Positions 23,200 to 32,545 of a DNA stretch of 64,000 nucleotides are shown piece after piece. Both the position numbers and the translations under genes were made by a program. Source of the stretch: Synechocystis sp. LKSZ1 (lineage in GTDB: Bacteria; Cyanobacteriota; Cyanobacteriia; Cyanobacteriales; Microcystaceae); assembly GCF_040436315.1 (NCBI RefSeq), contig NZ_AP031572.1:3038001-3102000 (forward strand), written 5' to 3'. Below the pieces are notes generated by a model. That model worked only from the letters and a program-made list of their open reading frames with translations, had not been told where the DNA came from and made no database searches. Position 1 is the first letter of the stretch. Every line of letters starts with the position of its first letter.

Positions 23200-23226
23200 T
23201 TGCATTTTTCAAAAAGCGGTTATAAT
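23200..23226 (+). promoter_or_regulatory. Predicted promoter of the sucrose gene cluster
   Basis: A perfect TATAAT (23221-23226) is preceded at 15 bp by TTGCAT (23200-23205). It lies just after the epimerase stop and about 530 bp upstream of the SPS-like gene. The spacing is shorter than ideal, so the -10 element is the stronger part of the claim. Confidence 0.4.
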
Positions 23227-23756
23227 AATACGCAGGTAAATACATCACGCGGCTTTTGCCTGGGCTCCTCCAGTCTGTCCCAATGATGATTTACTGCCAA
23301 CGAGATCTCCTGCTAGACGGGGTCGCCCATTTTATGACAGTCCAAGACCACCCATTGGTGCTTGAGGCCGGGCCTACCCTTCTGTCAAAAGGTCTTCGTT
23401 TTTTGAGTCCACCTTACCAGTCCCCAGGACTGTCCTTACTTAACTCATCCTCGTTTGTTAACACCGCTTCTACCGCGCTAGAAGCCCTGCATCTCCCTTG
23501 GGCTGCATTCTAGACCCCCTTCTGCGGGGCCTTGTCCGATCGTTATAACCCTACGAATATCTGCGGCACTCCCCCAGGGATGCCCCCATGGGCTGAGCTC
23601 TCAGTCATCGGGGCCAGATTGTCCTTGGCAAAATAAGTCTTTTTTTACTATTTTTCTACTCAGTCCCCCATGCCGTGGTAAAGGCGAGGCTCCCTCCTCT
23701 ACCCAGTTTTACCCTGTCGGGAGAACTGGCCATAATCCTATTTGAGGTGAAATGCC
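23227..23756 (+). other. Long leader or intergenic region before the sucrose operon
   Basis: About 530 bp with no convincing protein gene. An open frame at 23256-23513 starts with TTG, lacks a ribosome site and looks low in information, so I reject it. The region has a GC-rich segment (23540-23630), a T-run (23639-23648), and ends with the ribosome site GAGGTGA (23744-23750). It could be a structured 5' leader, could hold a small RNA, or could contain a second promoter closer to the gene. Confidence 0.4.
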
Positions 23757-25220
23757 ATGATTAGCCGTTCTATTGCATCCTTTTTGACCTCCCTAGAAGA
23801 AGTCAATACGATTACTCCCCGCGCCAGTCTACCGACCTATGCGCTCATTTCAGTTCATGGTGACCCCACCGCCGATATCGGCAAGGAAGGGGCTGGGGGC
23901 CAAAATATTTACGTTCGTCAACTCGGTCTGGGCCTCGCTCAACAAGGGGCCCGGGTTGATATTTTTACGCGACGGGAAAGCCCCGACCAAGCAGAAATTG
24001 TTGAACTGGCTCCGGGTTGTCGCACCATTCGTCTAACGGCAGGCCCGGCGCAGTTTATTCCCCGCACGGAACTGTTTGAATATTTACCGGATTTTGTAGC
24101 GGCCTGGTTGGATTTTCAACAACGCTCGGGACGACGGTACAATCTAGTCCATACCAACTATTGGCTCTCCGGGTGGGTCGGTCTGCAACTCAAGTTTCGC
24201 CTGGGCCTACCCTTGGTTCATACCTATCATTCCATTGGCGCCGTTAAGTACCAAAATCTATCCGACCCGCCGGCCATCGCGGCAGTCCGCCATGGGGTTG
24301 AATGGGCCTGTCTGGAACAAGCCGACCGGATTATTGCCACGAGTCCCCAGGAAGAGGCGGATATGCGTCGCCTTCTGTCTCGCCATGGCCGGGTACAAGT
24401 CATTCCCTGCGGCATTGATACGCAACACTTTAGCGCGGTGACGCGGTATGAGGCCCGTCAGCAATTGGGACTAGACCCCCAACGTTCCCTCCTCCTCTAC
24501 GCGGGCCGTTTTGATGAGCGTAAAGGCATTGAAACCTTGGTGCGAGCCTGTGCCCAGTTGTCAGACCCTTACCAGCTTTATCTCGTCGGTGGGGCCCGAC
24601 CGGGGGGCCAGGATAACCAAGAGCAGGAACGCATACGAGCCTTGGTGACGGAATTGGGTCTAGCCGATGTGACCACTTTTACCGGGCGGATTGACCAGGC
24701 CCAGCTCCCGCCCTACTACGCGGCGGCGGATATCTGCATTGTCCCCAGCTACTACGAACCCTTTGGCCTGGTGGCCATCGAAGCCATGGCCGCAGGAACG
24801 CCCGTCATTGCCAGTGCCGTGGGGGGCCTCAATTACACCGTTATTCCCCATAAAACAGGTTGCTTAGTACCCCCTCGGGATGTCTCCGCCCTGGCCCAGG
24901 CGATTACCCGTCTCTTACAAAATCCTGAACATCGTTTGGCCTACGGAACCGCCGCCCAGCAGTGGGTCAAGGCGAACTTTAGCTGCGATGGTGTGGCCCG
25001 CCAAGTTTTGCATTTGTATCAAACCCTTACCCTGAAGGAAAGCCTGAAGACAGCCCGAATTGGCCAAGGGCTTTCTGCGGAGTTGGCGGCCCAGCTCCAG
25101 GCCTTGATCGAGAGTAAGGGCATTAAACCAACCGGGAGTCAGGCCCTCGATCAATGGCTACAGACCTTGGGACGGAAGGCTCCCTCGACTGTAGTCCCAG
25201 CTCAGCGACTAGCCTCCTAG
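23757..25220 (+). CDS. spsA: Single-domain sucrose-phosphate synthase-like glycosyltransferase (GT4)
   Basis: The 487-residue GT-B protein starts at ATG 23757 behind GAGGTGA. The N-terminal lobe has HGDPTADIGKEGAGGQNIYV; the donor-site lobe has LLYAGRFDERKG and the E-x7-E element YEPFGLVAIEAMAAGTPVIA. This matches the family containing single-domain cyanobacterial sucrose-phosphate synthases, which join UDP- or ADP-glucose to fructose 6-phosphate. The assignment rests largely on the next genes, sucrose synthase (37 bp on) and sucrose-phosphate phosphatase, forming a complete pathway. Sequence alone would also allow another GT4 specificity. Confidence 0.8.
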   Translation: MISRSIASFLTSLEEVNTITPRASLPTYALISVHGDPTADIGKEGAGGQNIYVRQLGLGLAQQGARVDIFTRRESPDQAEIVELAPGCRTIRLTAGPAQFIPRTELFEYLPDFVAAWLDFQQRSGRRYNLVHTNYWLSGWVGLQLKFRLGLPLVHTYHSIGAVKYQNLSDPPAIAAVRHGVEWACLEQADRIIATSPQEEADMRRLLSRHGRVQVIPCGIDTQHFSAVTRYEARQQLGLDPQRSLLLYAGRFDERKGIETLVRACAQLSDPYQLYLVGGARPGGQDNQEQERIRALVTELGLADVTTFTGRIDQAQLPPYYAAADICIVPSYYEPFGLVAIEAMAAGTPVIASAVGGLNYTVIPHKTGCLVPPRDVSALAQAITRLLQNPEHRLAYGTAAQQWVKANFSCDGVARQVLHLYQTLTLKESLKTARIGQGLSAELAAQLQALIESKGIKPTGSQALDQWLQTLGRKAPSTVVPAQRLAS

Positions 25221-25256
25221 CCCTGGAATGCTTGCTTTGTTTATTTTTTTATTGCC

Positions 25257-27680
25257 ATGTCTACTCTCCTGCAAACTATTCTAGATGGCCCCGAAAAAGG
25301 GGCCCTACGGGAGTTTCTCCAGCAACTCCGCCAGCAAGGCAAAACCTACTGGCTCCGCAACGATATTCTTCAGGTTTTTTACGACAGTTGCCGCTGTTTC
25401 CCAGAGCGGGAGGCCTTCATCCCCCATGCTTCCCTGGCTAAGCTTTTGGACACAACCCAGGAAATTATTCTGGAAGCGGAAAGTGCCTGTTTTGTCCTTC
25501 GTCCTAAAATTGCCAGTCAAACGGCCGTTCGTCTCACAACGAATCTGGATCTCGAGCCCATCACCATCCCTGAACTGTTGGACATTCGCGACCGCCTGGT
25601 TAACCATTACAATCCCCAGGAAGGCGATATTTTTGAAATTGATTTCCATCCCTTCTACGACTACTCTCCCCTGATTCGAGACAACAAGCAGATTGGCAAA
25701 GGGGTGCAGTTCCTCAACCGCTATCTCTCCAGCAAACTGTTCCAAGACCCGGCACAGTGGCTAGCCTCTTTGTACAAATTTCTCCGTCTGCATCACTACA
25801 ACGGTACACAATTGCTGATCAACGAGCGCATCACGAACCAGTTCCAACTTTTGGAACAAGTCAAAGAAGCCCTTCTTTTCCTAGATGCCTATGGGGCCAA
25901 GGAACCCTACACCAATTTCCGCTTTGAACTCCAGGTCTTGGGCATTGAAGCGGGTTGGGGTAATACAGCGGGTCGAATTCGGGAAAGTTTGGAATTGCTG
26001 GAGGCCTTACTCGATGCCCCCGACCATCAGACCCTAGAGGCCTTGTTGTCTCGCATTCCCATGATGTTTCGCTTGGTATTGGTCTCTATCCACGGTTGGT
26101 TTGGCCAAGAAGGGGTGCTGGGCCGTCCTGATACCGGTGGCCAGGTGGTTTACGTCCTCGACCAGGCCCGGAGCCTAGAGCAACAGCTACAGGAAGACAT
26201 TACCCTTGCCGGCCTGGATGTGCTCAAGATTCAACCCAAGGTGGTTATCCTGACCCGTCTGATTCCTGACCATGAGGGTACCCGCTGTAACCAGGCCCTG
26301 GAAAAGGTCTACGGCACTGATAATGTCACCATTTTGCGGGTGCCTTTTCGGGATTTTAATGCGGCGGTCACCCAGGGCTGGATTTCCCGTTTTAAAATTT
26401 GGCCCTACCTGGAAAGCTTTGCAATTGATGCGGAAAAGGCCCTGTTGGCCCATTTGCAGGGCCACCCCGACCTGATTGTGGGTAATTATTCCGATGGCAA
26501 TTTGGTGGCCTTTTTACTGGCCCGCAAGTTCAAGGTTACCCAATGCAATATTGCCCATGCCTTGGAAAAGTCCAAGTATTTATTTAGCAATCTCTACTGG
26601 CAAGACCTCGAAAGTCAGTACCATTTTTCACTCCAGTTCACGGCGGATCTGATTGCCATGAACGCGGCCAATTTTATTGTTAGCAGTACCTACCAAGAAA
26701 TTATCGGTATGCCCGATAGTGTTGGCCAGTACGAGTCCTACAAATGCTTTACCATGCCGGGCTTGTACCATGTGGTGGATGGCATTGAACTCTTTAGCCC
26801 CAAGTTTAATGTCGTGCCACCGGGGGTCAATGAGGCGGTTTTCTTTCCGTTTTCCCGCACCGCAGACCGTCTAGCGGGAGACCGCCGTCGTCTAGAGGAA
26901 CTCCTCTTTAGCCTAGAAGACCCCTTGCAAGTACAGGGATACCTTGCCGATCCCCGGAAACGGCCCCTATTCTCTATGGCCCGTCTAGACCGGATTAAAA
27001 ACCTGACGGGATTGGTGGAAATCTTTGCTCAAAGCCCGGCCCTGCAGGAGGTCTGCAACCTGATTGTGGTGGCGGGTAAATTGCGTCCGGAGGATTCCGA
27101 TGACCCGGAGGAACGCAGTGAAATTGAAAAGATGTATCGCTTAATCGAGCAATATCACCTACAGGGCAAGGTGCGCTGGTTAGGGGTGCGACTCTCTAAG
27201 GCTGATACGGGCGAAGTCTATCGCGTCATCGCCGACCACCAGGGGGTCTTTGTGCAACCGGCCCTCTTCGAGGCCTTTGGCCTGACTATCCTCGAGGCCA
27301 TGGTCTCTGGCCTACCCACCTTTGCCACCCGTTTTGGCGGGCCTTTAGAAATTATTCAAGACAAGGTCAACGGATTTTATATTAATCCCACCCAGGGGCC
27401 AGAAACCGCCGATAGCCTACTGGAATTCGTGCAAAAGTGTGAGCATTACCCCGACTATTGGCACCAGCTTTCCCAGGCCGCCATCGACCGCGTCTATAGT
27501 GCCTATACCTGGAAAATTCATACCACCAAATTACTCTCCCTATCGCGCATCTACGGCTTCTGGAATTATGTTTCTCGGGAAGAGCGGGAGGATATGTTGC
27601 GCTACGTCGAATCCCTTTTCTACTTGCTCTATAAACCCAGGGCCCAGGCCCTGCTGAACCAGCATACTCAAGGGCTTTAG
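25257..27680 (+). CDS. susA: Sucrose synthase, SusA
   Basis: The 807-residue length equals that of plant and cyanobacterial sucrose synthases. The regulatory N-terminal part (residues 1-260) is followed by the GT-B core: SIHGWFGQEGVLGRPDTGGQ binds substrate, and the donor site shows ARLDRIKNLTGLVE and the E-x7-E element LFEAFGLTILEAMVSGLP. The enzyme reversibly converts sucrose plus NDP to NDP-glucose and fructose; in cyanobacteria it mostly cleaves sucrose toward ADP-glucose and glycogen. It lies between the synthesis genes, so making and breaking sucrose are probably controlled together. Confidence 0.95.
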   Translation: MSTLLQTILDGPEKGALREFLQQLRQQGKTYWLRNDILQVFYDSCRCFPEREAFIPHASLAKLLDTTQEIILEAESACFVLRPKIASQTAVRLTTNLDLEPITIPELLDIRDRLVNHYNPQEGDIFEIDFHPFYDYSPLIRDNKQIGKGVQFLNRYLSSKLFQDPAQWLASLYKFLRLHHYNGTQLLINERITNQFQLLEQVKEALLFLDAYGAKEPYTNFRFELQVLGIEAGWGNTAGRIRESLELLEALLDAPDHQTLEALLSRIPMMFRLVLVSIHGWFGQEGVLGRPDTGGQVVYVLDQARSLEQQLQEDITLAGLDVLKIQPKVVILTRLIPDHEGTRCNQALEKVYGTDNVTILRVPFRDFNAAVTQGWISRFKIWPYLESFAIDAEKALLAHLQGHPDLIVGNYSDGNLVAFLLARKFKVTQCNIAHALEKSKYLFSNLYWQDLESQYHFSLQFTADLIAMNAANFIVSSTYQEIIGMPDSVGQYESYKCFTMPGLYHVVDGIELFSPKFNVVPPGVNEAVFFPFSRTADRLAGDRRRLEELLFSLEDPLQVQGYLADPRKRPLFSMARLDRIKNLTGLVEIFAQSPALQEVCNLIVVAGKLRPEDSDDPEERSEIEKMYRLIEQYHLQGKVRWLGVRLSKADTGEVYRVIADHQGVFVQPALFEAFGLTILEAMVSGLPTFATRFGGPLEIIQDKVNGFYINPTQGPETADSLLEFVQKCEHYPDYWHQLSQAAIDRVYSAYTWKIHTTKLLSLSRIYGFWNYVSREEREDMLRYVESLFYLLYKPRAQALLNQHTQGL

Positions 27681-27692
27681 GGGGTAATTACC

Positions 27693-28436
27693 ATGGCTTT
27701 TTTACTGATTTCCGACCTTGACCACACTTGGGTCGGAGACCCCAGGGCCCAGCAACGGCTCCAAGCCTACCTCCAGGCTCGGCGCAGAGAGGTCTGTCTT
27801 GTTTATGCCACCGGACGCTCCTATGCTTCGGCCCGGCATCTCCAGGCGGAAGTCGGCCTACTAGAACCCGACTATTGGATTACCGCCGTGGGCAGTGAAA
27901 TCTACGGGCCCCAAGGGCTAGACTCCATCTGGGCTAAGCATCTATCCATCGGGTGGCAACGGCAGGCCATCGTTGATCTGGCAACCCAGATGACGGGACT
28001 ACGGCCCCAACCGTCCCAGGAACAAAATCCTTGGAAAATTAGCTTTTACCTAGACTCACCGGCTCTAGTCCCTGTGCTTCAAGACCTGCAACACCAATTG
28101 GAACAGGCCCGACTCCAAGCCCAGATTATTTTTAGCAGTGGGCGGGATGTGGATCTCTTACCCCGCAACGGCAATAAGGGCAATGCCAGTCAGTACTTGC
28201 GTAAACAGTTGGGATTTAGTCCCCAGCAGACGCTCGTTTGCGGAGATTCCGGCAATGACATTAGCCTCTTTACCGGGGAGGCCTACGGCGTCATTGTGAA
28301 CAACGCCCAAGCGGAACTCTTGCATTGGTATCATCGCCACGGCCAGACCCACCATTACTATGCCCAGGCTTCCCATGCGGCGGGTATTTTAGAGGCCCTG
28401 GCCTATTTTCGTTTAGGGGGATCGGATCCGCAGTGA
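27693..28436 (+). CDS. sppA: Sucrose-phosphate phosphatase
   Basis: The 247-residue protein is a HAD phosphatase of the sucrose-phosphatase type. Motif I is LISDLDHTWVGD, the cap region contains YATGRSYASA and WITAVGSEIY, and motif IV is VCGDSGNDISLF. It releases sucrose from sucrose 6-phosphate. The start is 12 bp after the susA stop with GGGGGT upstream, indicating a single transcript. The last codons lie inside the first copy of a 103-bp direct repeat whose second copy precedes ribBA, so the 3' end was the boundary of a duplication. Confidence 0.93.
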   Translation: MAFLLISDLDHTWVGDPRAQQRLQAYLQARRREVCLVYATGRSYASARHLQAEVGLLEPDYWITAVGSEIYGPQGLDSIWAKHLSIGWQRQAIVDLATQMTGLRPQPSQEQNPWKISFYLDSPALVPVLQDLQHQLEQARLQAQIIFSSGRDVDLLPRNGNKGNASQYLRKQLGFSPQQTLVCGDSGNDISLFTGEAYGVIVNNAQAELLHWYHRHGQTHHYYAQASHAAGILEALAYFRLGGSDPQ

Positions 28437-28528
28437 GGGCCAGGGTTTTCCCTCGTTACCGTTAAAATGAAGGAATATTAGTGATTTCGTATTCCTAGGC
28501 CTGTGACGATCTCGCAAGAAAGTGCTTT
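28426..28528 (+). repeat. Direct repeat, copy 1: spp end plus ribBA leader
   Basis: A 103-bp segment matches 29332-29434 with four mismatches by my alignment. It covers the last codons and stop of the phosphatase gene, the leader, and the first nine codons of ribBA (GTG at 28503, MTISQESAF). After that the sequence diverges and a short chimeric frame runs to 28709. The two copies bound an inserted segment of about 800 bp. Confidence 0.9.
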
Positions 28529-28630
28529 TGCGGCACCGTCTGCAAGTGGCCCCGCTAGTTTGGCGCTTTTAAACTCTGTATTTACCGCAATCTACTCGAC
28601 AAAAATAATTGGTGTCAATTCAGAAAAAAT

Positions 28631-28810
28631 ATGGAAAAAGTTATTCATAGAACGACCACTAAACAGCAGACTAGTAACTTTCTCTACTGGCAAAGTCAGC
28701 CTCTCCTAAAACGCCTTGAGGCCCTAGAACAAATCCGCCGAGAATACCATCAATATAGATATAATGCTGAACCCAGACTTCAAAGAATTTATACAATTAT
28801 TAAACGCTAA
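28631..28810 (+). CDS. Small first gene of a nucleotidyltransferase cassette
   Basis: This 59-residue protein was found by reading the frame upstream of the nucleotidyltransferase. It runs MEKVIHRTTTKQQ, LKRLEALEQIRREYHQY and RYNAEPRLQRIYTIIKR, then TAA. Such small basic proteins, ending in EPRLQR-x-Y, recur directly before AbiEii-type nucleotidyltransferase genes in cyanobacteria, as far as I know the families. It overlaps the next gene by 47 bp in another frame, as expected for a coupled pair. It may be an antitoxin or a partner subunit; the role is not established here. Confidence 0.7.
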   Translation: MEKVIHRTTTKQQTSNFLYWQSQPLLKRLEALEQIRREYHQYRYNAEPRLQRIYTIIKR

Positions 28811-29201
28811 TCAGGTTAAATATCTGATTATTGGTGGTTATGCCGTCGCTATTCATGGACATCCCCGCTACACCAAAGATCTAGATATTTGGTTAGAAAT
28901 GTCACCAGAAAATGCCGATAAAATCATGATTGCCCTCGATCAATTTGGTTTTGGTAGCCTGGGTCTATCTATCCAAGACTTTCTGACCCCTGATCAAGTT
29001 ATTCAACTAGGCTACCCTCCCAATCGTATTGATTTGATTACTACCGCTGACGGCATCGATTTCAAAATATGCTATCCTTCAAAAACTGAAATCATTGTTG
29101 ACAATATTCCTGTTCACTTTATCGACTTAGATAACTTAAAAAAAAATAAAAAAGCATCAGGTCGATTGCAGGACTTAGCGGATCTGGACAATCTTGAATG
29201 A
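28764..29201 (+). CDS. MNT/AbiEii-type nucleotidyltransferase
   Basis: The 145-residue protein has the minimal nucleotidyltransferase core: YLIIGGYAVAIHGHPRYTKD then LDIWLEMS supplies the GG motif and the D-x-D pair, with a third acidic position probably in RIDLITTADGIDF. This is the AbiEii/type IV toxin family fold, whose members act as tRNA or protein nucleotidyltransferases in toxin-antitoxin systems. At 145 residues it is a short version. It overlaps the 59-residue gene, and the pair is enclosed by direct repeats of the ribBA leader, so it behaves like a mobile cassette. Toxic activity is inference. Confidence 0.8.
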   Translation: MLNPDFKEFIQLLNANQVKYLIIGGYAVAIHGHPRYTKDLDIWLEMSPENADKIMIALDQFGFGSLGLSIQDFLTPDQVIQLGYPPNRIDLITTADGIDFKICYPSKTEIIVDNIPVHFIDLDNLKKNKKASGRLQDLADLDNLE

Positions 29202-29331
29202 AGCAATAAAAGCGATAATCTATTGCATTGCGGTCTACTGGGTGTCTTTCAGTATGGACAATCTGTCCTCATTTCCCCAAAAGGGCAAAAGGGAGCCATG
29301 TTAAAAATCCCTCTCTGGCCAAAAGAACCGA

Positions 29332-29434
29332 ATCCGCACTGAGGGCCAGGGTTTTCCCCCGTTACCGTTAAAATGAAGGAATATTAGTGATTTCGTATTC
29401 CTACGCCTGTGACTATCTCGCAAGAAAGTGCTTT
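29332..29434 (+). repeat. Direct repeat, copy 2: functional ribBA leader
   Basis: This 103-bp copy precedes and enters the intact ribBA gene. It matches 28426-28528 with four mismatches at an offset of exactly 906 bp. Its left end includes a mutated version of the last phosphatase codons, which shows that the ancestral order was phosphatase gene directly followed by ribBA, with about 66 bp between them. Confidence 0.9.
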
Positions 29435-31079
29435 GGTCTTTGACAGCATCGATGCGGCCTTGGCGGATATTAAGGCCGGCCGGCCCTTGGTCGTGGTCGA
29501 TGATGAGAATCGAGAAAATGAAGGGGATGTCATCTGTGCGGCTCAGTTTGCCACCCCCGATATGATTAACTTCATGGCGGTGGAAGCTCGGGGCCTGATC
29601 TGTCTGGCCATGACCGGAGAACGGCTCGATGAATTAGACCTGCCCTTGATGGTGACCAAAAATACGGACACCAACCAAACCGCCTTTACCGTCAGTATTG
29701 ATGCCTCTCCTCGGTTGGGCGTGACTACGGGGATTTCTGCTGACGACCGGGCAAAAACGATTCAAGTGGCCATTAATCCCGCCACCCACCCCGATGATCT
29801 GTCGCGGCCAGGTCATATTTTTCCGATCCGGGCCAAGGATGGTGGTGTGCTCAAGCGGGCCGGCCATACGGAAGCGGCAGTGGATCTGGCCCGTCTCGCG
29901 GGGCTTTATCCAGCGGGGGTAATCTGCGAAATTCAAAATTCCGATGGCTCCATGGCCCGTCTGCCCCAGTTGTTTGACTATGCCCGCAAACACCAGCTCA
30001 AGCTGATCAGCATTGCCGATTTAATTAGCTATCGCCTGCGCCACGACCGCTTTGTCCAACGAGAAACGGTGTGCAAGTTTCCCAGCCAGTTTGGCGATTT
30101 TCAACTCTACGCCTACCGTAACCTGCTCGACCAGACGGAACATATTGCCATTGTTAAGGGCGACCCGGCCCAGTTCCGCGACCAACCGGTGATGGTGAGG
30201 ATGCACTCAGAATGTCTGACGGGGGATGCCCTGGGGTCGTTGCGCTGTGATTGCCGGATGCAACTCCAGGCCGCCTTAAAGATGGTAGAGAGTCATGGTT
30301 TGGGGGTCGTCGTCTATCTCCGTCAGGAGGGCCGGGGTATTGGTCTGGTCAATAAACTCAAGGCCTATTCCCTCCAGGATTTGGGTCTGGATACCGTTGA
30401 GGCCAACGAACGCCTAGGCTTTCCAGCGGATCTGCGGGACTACGGCATGGGGGCCCAGATGCTCAATGATTTAGGCGTGAAGCAAATTCGCTTGATTACC
30501 AATAATCCCCGTAAAATCGCGGGTCTTAAGGGTTATGGCCTAGAAGTGGTGGAACGGGTACCCCTGTTGATCGAAGCCAACGACTACAATTCCAGCTACT
30601 TGGCCACCAAAGCCGAAAAACTCGGCCATTTATTCTTGCAGACCTACCTGCTTACCCTGGCCCTGACCTGGGGGCCTGAACCCCTAGCGGCCCATCAGCG
30701 TTACGAGCAATTGGAAAAACTGCGGCATCTCCTGCGGCCCCAGGGCCTGTTGGTGCAAGAGGAAGTCCGGCCCGTGGCCATTGCTCTGTTTGGGAAACCG
30801 GCCCTGATTGTGCATATCGGCCTCGACCAACCCCAGGCCCCCCAGGCCTGGTACCAAGACCCCCAGCATCGCCACTATCAACCTATTTTTGCCTTTCTCG
30901 AAACCTTGACCACTTGGCCCAGCCTACACCAGTTAGAATTTCTACTGGCCCAGGGGGAAGATCCCATGACCGGCCTCCAGGTGACCCTGGAACGCTTCAA
31001 TATCTGTGACCTACAGCAAACCCCTTGGCAAGGCCAAACCATTTACCATTACGCCCCCAACGCCAGTCCCGATGTCTGA
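29409..31079 (+). CDS. ribBA: Bifunctional 3,4-dihydroxy-2-butanone-4-phosphate synthase/GTP cyclohydrolase II, RibBA
   Basis: RibBA supplies both precursors of riboflavin. The N-terminal RibB half shows [15 protein letters not shown] and [11 protein letters not shown]; the C-terminal RibA half shows [18 protein letters not shown] (zinc site) and [18 protein letters not shown]. The protein has 556 residues; about 150 residues after the RibA core (from LPLIEAN-type sequence onward) form an extra C-terminal domain, which I believe is usual in cyanobacteria. The start is GTG 29409 without a clear ribosome site. It overlaps the next gene by eight bases. Confidence 0.95.
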   Translation: MTISQESALVFDSIDAALADIKAGRPLVVVDDENRENEGDVICAAQFATPDMINFMAVEARGLICLAMTGERLDELDLPLMVTKNTDTNQTAFTVSIDASPRLGVTTGISADDRAKTIQVAINPATHPDDLSRPGHIFPIRAKDGGVLKRAGHTEAAVDLARLAGLYPAGVICEIQNSDGSMARLPQLFDYARKHQLKLISIADLISYRLRHDRFVQRETVCKFPSQFGDFQLYAYRNLLDQTEHIAIVKGDPAQFRDQPVMVRMHSECLTGDALGSLRCDCRMQLQAALKMVESHGLGVVVYLRQEGRGIGLVNKLKAYSLQDLGLDTVEANERLGFPADLRDYGMGAQMLNDLGVKQIRLITNNPRKIAGLKGYGLEVVERVPLLIEANDYNSSYLATKAEKLGHLFLQTYLLTLALTWGPEPLAAHQRYEQLEKLRHLLRPQGLLVQEEVRPVAIALFGKPALIVHIGLDQPQAPQAWYQDPQHRHYQPIFAFLETLTTWPSLHQLEFLLAQGEDPMTGLQVTLERFNICDLQQTPWQGQTIYHYAPNASPDV

Positions 31080-32505
31080 CCTGCCCATTGTCCAGGCCCT
31101 GCAACACCTGGGTAGTCAAGCCGATGCCGCCTTCTATGCGCCGGGCCATAAACGGGGCCAGGGGATTGCGCCCGTTCTGCAAAACTGGTGGGGGCCAGGG
31201 GTTTTCCAGGCCGATCTACCGGAACTACCGGACTTTGACAATCTTTTTGCGCCAGGGGCCGCGATTCAGCAGGCCCAGGAACTGGCGGCCCAACGCTGGG
31301 GAGCAGAGCATACTTGGTTTCTGGTCAATGGTTCGACGGCGGGGGTACTGGCCATGGTTCTGGCTACCTGCGGCGAAGGGGACGTCTTGCTGTTGCCCCG
31401 TAATTGCCACCGCTCTGCCATTACCGCTCTGGTGCTGTTCGGGGCCTATCCCGTTTTTCTGGAACCGGCCTACGACCCCGCTTGGGATTTGGCCCTGGGC
31501 TTTAGCCCCGCAACCCTCCGCCAGGCCCTCCAGGCCCATCCCCAGGCCAAAGCCGTGTTAGCCCTGTATCCCACCTACCACGGTGTTGGAGCCGACCTGA
31601 AGTCGATTGCGGATCTCTGTCACCAGCAGGGCCTGCCGTTGTTGGTGGATGAGGCCCACGGGGCCCATTTTGGCTTCCATCCAGCCCTGCCCCCCTCGGC
31701 CCTTTCCCTGGGGGCCGACCTTACGGTGCAATCCACCCATAAAACCCTCGGGGCCCTGAGTCAGGCCGCTATGCTTCACGGCCAAGGGCCCAGAATTTCT
31801 CCAGAGCGGATTCAGTCGGCCCTGGCCCTGGTTCAATCCACCAGTCCTAGCGCTCTCCTGTTGGCCTCCCTGGATGCGGCCCGTCAACAAGTCCAAGAGG
31901 CCAATTTTTTCCAACGGCCCCTCGATCTGGCCCAACAAGCTCGACAGGCCCTGGCCGACCTTCCGGGTTTACGACTATTGACCGAGGAGAGCCGACAGGC
32001 CGGCTTTGCCTATCTTGACCCAACCCGGCTAACGGTGGATGTCTCAGGCCTGGGGTTAACGGGGTTTGCGGTCGATGACATTCTCCGCCAACGTTATCAG
32101 GTAACGGCAGAACTGCCGACTCTACGACAATTGAGCTTTATCATTACCCATGGCAACACGGCGCAGGATATTCAGCAACTGATGATGGCCTTTCAAGGAT
32201 TGGCCCAAACGGGAAAACCAATCCCCAATACTGCCTTAACAGTTCCATTGCCGCCCTCTACCCGCTTGGGACTGACTCCCCGCCAGGCCTATTTTGCCGC
32301 CACGGAAATTGTCCCCCTGACCCAAGCGATGGGCCGTCTCAGCGCAAGTTTACTTTGTCCCTATCCGCCAGGTATTCCAGTGTTAATTCCGGGAGAAGTG
32401 ATTACCGATCAGGCCCTGGCCTATCTCCAGAATCTGGTGGATTTAGGCGCTGATATCCTCGGGGCCGACGATGAATCACTCCAGTCCTTACGGGTTATCC
32501 GTTGA
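31072..32505 (+). CDS. PLP-dependent Orn/Lys/Arg decarboxylase-family protein
   Basis: I start at ATG 31072 ([14 protein letters not shown]), which overlaps the ribBA stop in the form ATGTCTGA and implies translational coupling; the longer frame from 31006 lies inside ribBA. The 477-residue fold type I PLP enzyme shows [11 protein letters not shown], the Gly-rich [10 protein letters not shown], the cofactor-site [11 protein letters not shown] and the Schiff-base lysine in [12 protein letters not shown]. The C-terminal domain ends with [13 protein letters not shown]. The family makes polyamine precursors by decarboxylating basic amino acids; the exact substrate is not readable from sequence. 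Confidence 0.88.
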   Translation: MSDLPIVQALQHLGSQADAAFYAPGHKRGQGIAPVLQNWWGPGVFQADLPELPDFDNLFAPGAAIQQAQELAAQRWGAEHTWFLVNGSTAGVLAMVLATCGEGDVLLLPRNCHRSAITALVLFGAYPVFLEPAYDPAWDLALGFSPATLRQALQAHPQAKAVLALYPTYHGVGADLKSIADLCHQQGLPLLVDEAHGAHFGFHPALPPSALSLGADLTVQSTHKTLGALSQAAMLHGQGPRISPERIQSALALVQSTSPSALLLASLDAARQQVQEANFFQRPLDLAQQARQALADLPGLRLLTEESRQAGFAYLDPTRLTVDVSGLGLTGFAVDDILRQRYQVTAELPTLRQLSFIITHGNTAQDIQQLMMAFQGLAQTGKPIPNTALTVPLPPSTRLGLTPRQAYFAATEIVPLTQAMGRLSASLLCPYPPGIPVLIPGEVITDQALAYLQNLVDLGADILGADDESLQSLRVIR

Positions 32506-32545
32506 GAACCAATTCTCCTAGGGAACTTGCAAGGCTACTCTTCCT

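Noticed and set aside
23256-23513. 85-codon frame in the sucrose leader
   Set aside because: It starts with TTG, has no ribosome site, and the translation looks like random sequence with no family likeness.
31006-31071. Upstream extension of the decarboxylase gene
   Set aside because: It lies inside ribBA; the ATG at 31072 that overlaps the ribBA stop is the natural start.
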